The notes beneath the pieces were generated by a model. The model had not been told where the DNA came from. It saw nothing but the letters and a program-made list of their open reading frames with translations, and did no database searches. Made by a program: the position numbers and the translations under genes. A stretch of DNA of 11,826 nucleotides from JBMTVN01 sp046047235. Lineage in GTDB: Bacteria; Verrucomicrobiota; Verrucomicrobiia; Limisphaerales; JAHDYP01. Of this stretch, positions 5,979-11,826 are shown piece by piece; the first letter of the stretch is position 1; each line of letters opens with the position of its first letter. The stretch covers positions 1 through 11,826 of the forward strand of contig JBJOII010000129.1 in assembly GCA_046047235.1 (NCBI GenBank), written 5' to 3'.

Positions 5979-7333
5979 ATGGCGAGAACTGGAATTTGGC
6001 GGCGTGCATTTTTGTGGGTTGCGGTAGTTTGTGTGCTCGGTGCGGGGTGGGTGGGTTACCGGATGCGGGGCCCGTATCGGTCTTATGAAATCGACTTGGA
6101 GGCGGCTTCCGGTTCCGGTGGGGTTTTGGAGGCTGGGGTGGCGATGCGGGACATTACGCCGGATCTGGGTTCTTATGACGGGTGGGTGGACATGGATGGG
6201 AACGGGCGGTTTGAACTGCATCGGGGGGATCGGTTGGAGGATCGCAACGGGAATGGCCGGCCGGATTTGGTTTGGCTAGGGGGATTTGACATGAACCGGC
6301 CGGCGAAGGGGGTGAACGATCCGTTGTGGGTGAGGGCTTTGGCGTTGCGGCGTGGGGATGTGACGTTGGTGATGCTGACGGTGGACTGTGTGGGTTTGAC
6401 GCACGAGCGGGTGATTCAGCTGAGGAAATCGATTGACCACGAGCGCTGGGGGATTTCGCACATCGTGCTTTCATCGACGCACACGCACAACAGTCCGGAC
6501 ACGATGGGGATATGGAGCGAGCGGCCGTTTTTTTCGCGGTTTAACGAGGAGTATGTGCAGACCATTTTGCGGAAGGCGCGGGAGGCGGTTTTGGAGGCGG
6601 TGGAGGGTTTGGAGCCGGTGGAGGTGAAGGTGGCGTCGGTGGATTTGGCGCCGGAGGGTTTTGTGCGCGATTCGCGTTTGCCTGAGGTGTATGACCGGCA
6701 GTTGTGTGTGGTGGAGTTCGATCGTGTGGGGCGGGGTGGGGTGGTGGGGAGCCGCATTTGGAGGATGGGGTGGAGAAGGCGCGGGCGTTGGGGGAGAACC
6801 TCGCGTTGCGGACGTTGGACGTCTTGCGGGGTGGGGGAGCTGTTCCGATGGAGCGAGGGGAGCTGGGGGTGGTGGCGAGGACGATTTATGCTCCGATTGA
6901 GGGGACGTTTAAGATTCCGGTGATGCTGGGTTTAGTGCATCCGGGTTGGTATGGGGGGAAGGCCAAGACCGAGGTGAACGCGATTCGGTTTGGGGACGTG
7001 GAGATTCTGACTATTCCGGGGGAGCTTTATCCGGAGATTGCTGAGGGAGGAGTGGAATCTCCGGAGGGCGCCGACTTTTTTGGGGAGCCGGTGGAAGTGC
7101 CGGGGTTGCGTTCGCGGATGACTGGCAGGGTGAACATGTTATTCAACCTGGCGAATGACGAGATTGGTTACCTGGTGCCGAAGACGCAGTGGGATCGGCA
7201 GCCTCCGTATACGTATGGGCAGGAGCGTGCACCGTATGGGGAAGTGAACTCCGGGGGGCCTGACGTCGCGGGTGTGGTACACAAGGAAGCCCTGGCCGCT
7301 TTGGCGCGGCTGCATGCGATGATGGAGAAATAG
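5979..7333 (+). pseudogene. Neutral/alkaline ceramidase-like gene, broken by frame change and missing central block
   Basis: Two fragments in different frames belong to one neutral-ceramidase-like protein. The first runs from ATG 5979 (GTG 5922 also possible) to about 6750. It has an N-terminal membrane segment or signal (RRAFLWVAVVCVLGAGWVGY), two EF-hand-like loops (DMDGNGRFE at 71-79, DRNGNGRPD at 88-96) and the metal-binding STHTHNSPDTMG with H168 and H170. It then stays open out of frame to 6923. The second fragment resumes in the other frame at about 6746 (GEPHLEDGVEKARALGENLA) and runs to the TAG at 7333, with a normal C-terminal half. The segment that normally follows VVEFDR, carrying the second zinc histidine (NxxCHPE-like) and the nucleophile region, is absent, roughly 80 residues by memory of relatives. 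The product would be inactive. A sequencing or assembly error in the G-run is the alternative. Confidence 0.78.
6728..6749 (+). other. G-quadruplex-type motif at the ceramidase-like gene break
   Basis: Four runs of four G occur at 6728-6731, 6733-6736, 6738-6741 and 6746-6749, with loops of 1, 1 and 4 bases. This is a textbook intramolecular G-quadruplex pattern. It coincides with the point where the reading frame changes and the central coding block is missing. Folding is inferred, not shown. Confidence 0.6.
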
Positions 7334-7354
7334 GGGGTTCCCTGTGGGAGGGTA

Positions 7355-7534
7355 CTATTTGGCTTTCTTGCGCGGGGCGGCTTTCCTGCGCGGGGTGGCA
7401 CCGTTTTTGGTTTCCTCGGCGGGGGATCGCAATTCGAGGACAACCCAGGTGATGAGAGCTGGCCAGAAGCAGATGGAGAGACCGATCGGAACGGAGATCA
7501 GGCCCCAGATATTGGCATCCAAATAATCGAACAT
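7355..7534 (-). CDS. 59-residue small membrane protein with basic C-terminal tail
   Basis: ATG at 7534 to TAG at 7355-7357 encodes 59 residues. It begins MFDYLDANIWGLISVPIGLS, continues through ICFWPALITWVVLELRSP, and ends in an Ala/Lys/Arg-rich tail (TPRRKAAPRKKAK). Residues 9-35 are hydrophobic enough for one membrane helix. The charged tail would face the cytoplasm by the positive-inside rule. The reading looks real: the codons have the C-rich bias of the other minus-strand genes, the hydrophobic-then-basic layout is coherent, and it fills a gap otherwise empty of genes. It converges with the ceramidase-like pseudogene, 21 bases away. There is no Shine-Dalgarno sequence, in line with the other minus-strand genes. 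Its function is unknown and I recognise no family. Confidence 0.6.
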   Translation of the reverse strand: MFDYLDANIWGLISVPIGLSICFWPALITWVVLELRSPAEETKNGATPRRKAAPRKKAK

Positions 7535-7561
7535 GGGATTTAGATGGGGTTTGGGGATTCG

Positions 7562-7567
7562 ATTGTA
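7562..7567 (-). promoter_or_regulatory. Possible -10 element for the small membrane protein gene
   Basis: The minus strand reads TACAAT, which matches the TATAAT consensus at 5 of 6 positions. It would place transcription start about 20 bases before the ATG at 7534. No recognisable -35 hexamer lies 16-18 bases upstream, so support is weak. Confidence 0.22.
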
Positions 7568-7656
7568 AAGTCCTGATTAGTGCGGAGGTTCGGGCGAGGG
7601 GGCGGCGGGTGGGTGCGGGGCTAAAGTCTGGGCCCTGCCGGACCGAATAAGAGGAG

Positions 7657-9069
7657 GTGAAGCGTGGGCGAAAGCTAGATTCGAGGTGCCCTTTTTTTAG
7701 GTATGTGGGAGCTAATCCATGGTTGGCGGGGCTGATTGCGGGTGTGGCGTCTGCTGCCGGCCTGGTGGAGGTGGATGCTGGGGAAAGCGGGGAGGATGGG
7801 GATGGGATGCAGTCCGGGGCTGAGGCGGGGGCCGGGGCGGGTTTAGCGGGGGATTATTTGGGTGTGCGGAGTCGTTCGGCGGAGGTTGGGATTGGCTGGT
7901 CGGTGGATTACACCGGGGAAGTTTTGGGGAACGTGACGGGGGGAATAGACCAGGGCGCGGTCTATACGGGTTTACTGGCGTTGTCCTCTGAGCTGGATTT
8001 GGGGCGGGCTATGGGATGGGAGGGGGCAGTGTTGTCCGGGTCGGCGTTATTTCCACATGGCGGCAGTTTAAGTGAGAGCTATACCGGAGACTTATTTGTA
8101 GCGAGCAATCTGGATGCGCGACATGAGTTCCGGTTGTTTGAGCTTTGGGTGGAGGATTTGCTGTGGGAGGAGAGGCTTTCTGTGAGAGTTGGGCAGTTGG
8201 CGGCGGACAGCGAGTTTGCGGGGACCGAGCAGGGGAGTTTGTTTGTGAATGCGACCTTGGGGTGGCCGGCGATTTTGGGGGTGAACGTGCCGGCTCCGGC
8301 GTATCCGGTGGGTGCACTGGGGGGGCGGGTGGCGGTGGATTTGGGGGGGCGATTTGATTTTCGGTTGGCCTGTTACAACGGCGATCCTGATCCGGCTGAT
8401 GAGGCGGGCGATCCGGAGAATCCGCACGGCTTTTACTATCGATGGCAGGATACCTTTCTGATCAGTGATGTTGGAACCTACTGGCCGGGTGAGGATGAGG
8501 AGGCGGGTCTTGCGGGTAGCGTGCGGGTGGGGGTGTGGTATCACACGGGTCTTTTCGAGCATCAGCGGTTGGATACGACGGGGCGATCGCTGGCCGATTC
8601 TGCGGGGAGTGGAGAACCTCAGTTGTTGCGTGGCAACGGCGGTTTGTATGCGACGTTGGAGCAGGAGTTGACTCGGGAAACCCCGGAGGATGGGGATTCG
8701 GGGCAGGGTTTGGGTGTGTTTGGTCGGGTTGGCTGGGCTCCGGGGGACAGAAACCCGGTTCAGGTGTATGTCGATGGGGGGGTGACGTATCGCGGTCTCA
8801 TTCCGGGGCGGGATGCGGATGTCTGTGGTGTGGCTTTGGCCTATGGGGGGATGAGTCGGGATTTGCGGCGGTTGGGGCGGGACGCGATTGCGTACGGGGG
8901 AGGAGAGGTTTTACCTGATTACGAAGTGGTGATTGAGGGGGCATATCAGCTTGAGGTGCGATCGGGGTGGGTGTTGCAGGGGGTGGTGCAGTATATGGTT
9001 CATCCAGGTGGATCCGCCGAACTGGACAATGCTTTGGTGTTGGGGGTGAGGACGACTTTGACGTTATGA
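7657..9069 (+). CDS. OprB-family carbohydrate-selective outer-membrane porin
   Basis: A 470-residue outer-membrane beta-barrel of the OprB type, which lets sugars diffuse into the periplasm. Typical segments: DYTGEVLGNVTGG (84-96), WEGAVLSGSALFPHGGSLSE (121-140), LRVGQLAADSEF-like VRVGQLAADSEF (177-188), LGWPAILGVNVPAPAYPVGA (201-220), the WYHTGLFEHQRLD segment, and QGLGVFGRVGWAPGDRNPVQ with TYRGLIPGRDADV near the end. Residues 1-40 form a long signal peptide: basic MKRGRK, then hydrophobic WLAGLIAGVASAAGLV. The start is GTG 7657; an in-frame TAA at 7648 excludes earlier starts and the next in-frame GTG (7705) would lose the basic region. The strong GAGGAGG motif overlaps the GTG rather than preceding it. 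The chain ends in TTLTL rather than the usual terminal Phe. Confidence 0.9.
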   Translation: MKRGRKLDSRCPFFRYVGANPWLAGLIAGVASAAGLVEVDAGESGEDGDGMQSGAEAGAGAGLAGDYLGVRSRSAEVGIGWSVDYTGEVLGNVTGGIDQGAVYTGLLALSSELDLGRAMGWEGAVLSGSALFPHGGSLSESYTGDLFVASNLDARHEFRLFELWVEDLLWEERLSVRVGQLAADSEFAGTEQGSLFVNATLGWPAILGVNVPAPAYPVGALGGRVAVDLGGRFDFRLACYNGDPDPADEAGDPENPHGFYYRWQDTFLISDVGTYWPGEDEEAGLAGSVRVGVWYHTGLFEHQRLDTTGRSLADSAGSGEPQLLRGNGGLYATLEQELTRETPEDGDSGQGLGVFGRVGWAPGDRNPVQVYVDGGVTYRGLIPGRDADVCGVALAYGGMSRDLRRLGRDAIAYGGGEVLPDYEVVIEGAYQLEVRSGWVLQGVVQYMVHPGGSAELDNALVLGVRTTLTL

Positions 9070-9124
9070 GGCGAACGGGAGGCCAGGATGCAGTGATTAG
9101 GGGAGAAAGGTGGTTTAGTGAAGT

Positions 9125-9772
9125 ATGAACAGTCGTATTGTTTTGATCGATGACCACCGGATAGTCCGGGACGGGTTGCGTTTGGTGTTGAGGGGAGAAG
9201 AGGGGTTGGAGGTGGTGGGTGAGGCCTCGGATGGCAGGCAGGCCTTGGACCTGGTGGAGCAGGCGAAGCCTGATGTGGCGATTGTGGACATGCATTTGCC
9301 CGGGGTGAGCGGGTTGGAATTGCTCCGGTGTTTACGGGACAGGGGGACGGGGGTGAAGCTTGTGGTGTTATCGGCTGACGCGGATGCGGAGTTGGTTGAG
9401 GGAGCGATGCAGACCGGGGTCAGCGCGTACATTTTGAAGGAGAGTGCTTCGGTGGAGCTGGTGAAGGCGATCCGCGCGGTATTGTGTGGTGAGGCCTATT
9501 TGAGCTCTCAGGTGGCGGCGATTGTTGTGGAGGGTTATCGGCGGGCGGTGACCGTTGGGGGGGGGGCACGGGGGTCGGTTTTATCGGAGCGGGAGGAGCA
9601 GATACTGAAGCTGATGGCTGACGGTCAGAGCACGAAGGAAGTGGCGTATGCCTTGGGTTTGAGTCCGAAGACTGTTGAATCCCACCGTGCGAGACTGATG
9701 GAGAAGCTGGGTTTGTATACCGTGGCTGAGCTGACGAAGTATGCCATTCGGGAGGGCTTGAGTCATTTATAG
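9125..9772 (+). CDS. NarL/FixJ-family two-component response regulator
   Basis: A 215-residue DNA-binding response regulator. The receiver domain (3-120) has the acidic pair D9/D10, phospho-acceptor D55 (VAIVDMHLPG), S83 and the conserved K105 (AYILKES), so it should be phosphorylatable. The LuxR-type helix-turn-helix occupies about 153-197: LSEREEQILKLMADGQSTKE, then VAYALGLSPKTVESHRARLM. The ATG at 9125 lies 55 bases after the porin stop, so the two may share a transcript. No histidine kinase gene is in the window. The following gene is a chemoreceptor, but NarL-type regulators act on transcription rather than on the flagellar motor, so partnership with it is only a positional suggestion. 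Confidence 0.95.
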   Translation: MNSRIVLIDDHRIVRDGLRLVLRGEEGLEVVGEASDGRQALDLVEQAKPDVAIVDMHLPGVSGLELLRCLRDRGTGVKLVVLSADADAELVEGAMQTGVSAYILKESASVELVKAIRAVLCGEAYLSSQVAAIVVEGYRRAVTVGGGARGSVLSEREEQILKLMADGQSTKEVAYALGLSPKTVESHRARLMEKLGLYTVAELTKYAIREGLSHL

Positions 9773-9786
9773 GTTCGGGCCTGCTT

Positions 9787-9803
9787 CCCGGCACATTGTC
9801 GGG
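9787..9803 (+). terminator. Possible hairpin after the response regulator
   Basis: CCCGGC, loop ACATT, GTCGGG can pair as a 6-bp stem with one G-U pair, 14 bases after the response regulator stop codon. No U-run follows, so intrinsic termination is unproven. It would separate the porin and regulator transcript from the chemoreceptor gene. Confidence 0.25.
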
Positions 9804-9883
9804 CATTGGGGGTGGTCTATGGGTTGGGGGGGTGCATTTTTTGGGATAGTTGCTTCAGCGATCTTCCTTGAGGACGTTTTAAC

Positions 9884-9908
9884 AGGAGGTATGGCCGTGA
9901 AGTGGTGA
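9884..9908 (+). other. Strong Shine-Dalgarno followed by a five-codon mini-ORF upstream of the chemoreceptor
   Basis: AGGAGGT at 9884-9890 is the best ribosome-binding sequence in the window. It is followed not by the chemoreceptor start but by ATG GCC GTG AAG TGG TGA (9891-9908), a five-residue reading frame (Met-Ala-Val-Lys-Trp). It may be a leader that influences initiation at 9962, or the sequence may serve the in-frame GTG codons at 9902/9905, which would add a basic N-terminal extension of about 20 residues to the chemoreceptor. The remainder of the 189-base gap (9773-9961) holds only the hairpin noted above and G-runs. Confidence 0.3.
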
Positions 9909-9961
9909 GGGGAAGGTTGCGGCGTGAGCGAGTTGAATCATTGGAGAAACGAAAGCGGAGC

Positions 9962-11826
9962 ATGAAACTTGGAACAAAGCTTTATGCGGGTTTTGGGGGG
10001 GTGTTGGCGTTGGCGGTCATTTTGGGCGGTGTGTCGATGTGGAAGATGGCTGCTGTGCGGAGTGATGCCGGACACATGGCGGAGGATTTGATGCCTGCGG
10101 TTCTGGTTGGCAATGAGGTGGAGCGGGAGGCGTTGCGGACGATGTATGCGATGCGGGGATACGGTTACACGGCTGAGGCGACTTTTCTAGAGCAGGGCCG
10201 GAGTGGTTTAAGGGATGTTGGTGGGCGTTTGGATGAGGCCGTGGCGTTGGCGGAGTCCGGTGGGGAGACGCTCTTGTTTTTGGCTCGTTCAGCTGAGCGG
10301 GCGAGGTCGGAGGTGCAGAAGTATGAGGGTTTGGTGGACGAGACTGAGGTGGTGACGGGGCGTTTGGATGGGGCCCGACATGTGATGGACCAGGCGGCCG
10401 TCGCGTATATGGCGAGGTGCAGTTCTTATCTGCAGGGGCAGAATGAGAAGATGCAGGGGTATTTGGATGCGTGTGTTTTGGCGGATGAGGATATTGAGGC
10501 GGACTGGATTGAGGACCGGGTATTCAAGATCAACCTGGTGAACGAGATCATTGATTTGGGGAACGCGATCCGAGTGGGCAATTTCAAGGCGCAGGCGACG
10601 CGGGATCCTGTGTTGTTTCGTGAGGTTCAGGGTTTGTTTGCCCGGGTGCAGGAGAAGCTCGACGCCTTGAATGGGGTGACCCAGCTGGCGGCAGACTTGG
10701 ACAACATTGAGGGGTGTCGGGAAGCTGCGCAGAACTATAGGTCGGCGATGGAGGCATTTTTGGTGGACTGGTTAAGGCGGGAGGAATTGGGGGTGCGCCG
10801 GAATGATGTGGCGGGCGTGATTCTTGATGAGGCGAAGGAAGCGGCATCAGGCAGTGTGAAGATGAGCAGTGAGATGTCGACCCGTGCTGCTCAAGCGCTG
10901 GCTGCGGCTTCGTTCACGATGTTGGTTGGACTGGGGGTTGCTCTAGTGTTGGGGGTGGGGGTTGCGTTGGTGCTAACGCGTTCCATTACCGGGCCGATTC
11001 GGGGCATTGCCCGGGTATTATCGGGTGGGGCCGGGCAGGTGGTTTTGGCTGCGGCTCAGGTCTCTGACGCGAGTCAATCCCTGGCGGAGGGGGCGAGTGA
11101 GCAGGCGGCGTCGTTGGAGGAAACCGGATCATCGCTGGAGGAGATAGCCGGGATGGTGCGGCGGAACGCGGAGAATGCTTCGCGGGTCAAGGAGTTGGGG
11201 GGGCAGGCGAGGTCTGCCGGGGATGCGGGGGTGCGGGACATGGAGCAGATGACGGAGGCCATGGAAGCCATCAAGACTTCGAGCGATGAGGTGGCGAAGA
11301 TTATCAAGACGATTGATGAGATTGCATTTCAGACGAACATTCTGGCGTTGAACGCTGCGGTGGAAGCGGCGCGGGCGGGGGAGGCGGGGATGGGATTTGC
11401 GGTGGTGGCTGATGAGGTTAGGAGCCTGGCGCAGCGGGCTGCGGCGGCGGCGAAGGAGACTGCGGTGAGCATTGAGGATGCTGTGGCGAAGAGTTCGCAT
11501 GGTGCCGGGATAGCGGTACAGGTGGCGGAGCGGTTGGGTGAGATCGTGGCGAAGGCACGGGAGGTGGATGAGTTGGCAGCTGAGGTGGCGGCGGCATCCG
11601 CCGAGCAGAGTCAAGGGATTGAGCAGATCAATACCGCTGTGGCTCAGATGGACAAGTTGACGCAGGGCAATGCGGCGTCTGCGGTGGCGCGCGCGGCGGC
11701 AGCGGCGGACCTGAATGCGCCGTGGGGTTCGCGGCGGCCGGCCGTTGGCGGGCTGCGGGGGTGGGGGGAGGGTGCGAGTGGGGGTGCGGGGGATATTGGG
11801 GGTGATACCGGCGGGGCAGCTTCTGT
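9962..11826 (+). CDS. Methyl-accepting chemotaxis protein (runs off right edge)
   Basis: A transmembrane chemoreceptor, 621 codons visible with no stop. MKLGTKLYAGFGGVLALAVI starts with TM1 (about 9-25). A mostly helical periplasmic domain of about 285 residues, compatible with a helical bimodular type, follows. TM2 is about 320-339. The juxtamembrane stretch RSITGPIRGIARVL resembles only the first half of a HAMP domain and leads directly into adaptation helix 1 (ASEQAASLEE, 378-387). The signalling hairpin tip (452-486) carries DEIAFQTNILALNAAVEAAR and GMGFAVVADEVR, which bind CheA/CheW in this family. In helix 2, E548/Q549 remain, but the site that usually reads AEESA after NAAS is VA (575-576), and the following residues include Pro, Trp and Gly. 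No che genes are present. ATG 9962 is chosen by the family start; in-frame GTG 9902/9905 are alternatives. Confidence 0.92.
   Translation, partial: MKLGTKLYAGFGGVLALAVILGGVSMWKMAAVRSDAGHMAEDLMPAVLVGNEVEREALRTMYAMRGYGYTAEATFLEQGRSGLRDVGGRLDEAVALAESGGETLLFLARSAERARSEVQKYEGLVDETEVVTGRLDGARHVMDQAAVAYMARCSSYLQGQNEKMQGYLDACVLADEDIEADWIEDRVFKINLVNEIIDLGNAIRVGNFKAQATRDPVLFREVQGLFARVQEKLDALNGVTQLAADLDNIEGCREAAQNYRSAMEAFLVDWLRREELGVRRNDVAGVILDEAKEAASGSVKMSSEMSTRAAQALAAASFTMLVGLGVALVLGVGVALVLTRSITGPIRGIARVLSGGAGQVVLAAAQVSDASQSLAEGASEQAASLEETGSSLEEIAGMVRRNAENASRVKELGGQARSAGDAGVRDMEQMTEAMEAIKTSSDEVAKIIKTIDEIAFQTNILALNAAVEAARAGEAGMGFAVVADEVRSLAQRAAAAAKETAVSIEDAVAKSSHGAGIAVQVAERLGEIVAKAREVDELAAEVAAASAEQSQGIEQINTAVAQMDKLTQGNAASAVARAAAAADLNAPWGSRRPAVGGLRGWGEGASGGAGDIGGDTGGAAS

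Noticed and set aside
6728..6749. Programmed frameshifting as an explanation for the split ceramidase-like gene
   Set aside because: A simple frameshift would join intact halves, but a central block with catalytic residues is missing, so loss of sequence fits better than recoding.
7338..7348. TCCC-TGT-GGGA hairpin between the convergent pseudogene and small gene
   Set aside because: The stem is only 4 bp with no U-run on either strand, so it is too weak to call a terminator.
7344..7526. Plus-strand 60-codon frame between the pseudogene and the porin
   Set aside because: It overlaps the minus-strand 59-residue gene, which has the more coherent membrane-plus-basic-tail layout and matching codon bias.
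11680..11720. Frameshift in the chemoreceptor second adaptation helix
   Set aside because: The residues align with the usual family pattern without a gap (NAAS, then an Ala-rich stretch, then LNA), so substitutions explain the divergence better.

Overview
The window looks like ordinary chromosomal DNA from a Gram-negative bacterium with type IV pili, chemoreceptors and an OprB-type outer-membrane porin. The flavour of several proteins (the LacI N-terminus, the PilT/PilU pair followed by a degenerate receiver protein, the MidA-like methyltransferase, the OprB porin, the chemoreceptor) resembles my recollection of Verrucomicrobiota, probably Opitutales-like. That placement is inference from memory, not from a search. 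Coding density is very high and no stretch longer than 300 bases lacks a gene. I see no rRNA, tRNA, CRISPR array, transposase or attachment site.

Left half (1-4775), all on the minus strand and closely spaced, read from right to left: pilT, a second PilT/PilU-like ATPase, a 160-residue degenerate receiver-like protein, a TlyA-type rRNA 2'-O-methyltransferase, NAD kinase, and the first 90 codons of a LacI-family regulator that leaves the window. It may be one transcription unit with a candidate promoter at 4804-4832. Shine-Dalgarno sequences are almost absent in front of these genes. tlyA has no ATG, GTG or TTG upstream of its S4 domain, and nadK begins with TTG inside the tlyA 3' end.

Right half (4850-11826), mostly on the plus strand: a MidA/NDUFAF7-like methyltransferase; a neutral-ceramidase-like gene broken by a frame change plus a missing central block, exactly at a four-tract G-quadruplex motif; an overlooked 59-residue small membrane protein on the minus strand; an OprB porin; a NarL/FixJ response regulator; and a methyl-accepting chemotaxis protein that runs off the right edge. 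Porin, orphan response regulator and chemoreceptor are adjacent, but nothing in the sequence proves a shared pathway.

The most striking global property is that the plus strand is G-rich whichever way genes point. Minus-strand genes therefore use C-rich codons (Pro, Thr, Ser, His, Asn), while plus-strand genes use G-rich codons and encode proteins rich in Gly, Trp, Val and Arg. I did not find a convincing new multi-gene system. The best leads are the tlyA start problem, the deletion in the ceramidase-like gene, the Glu-bearing pseudo-receiver in the pilT/pilU cluster, and the eroded adaptation helix of the chemoreceptor.
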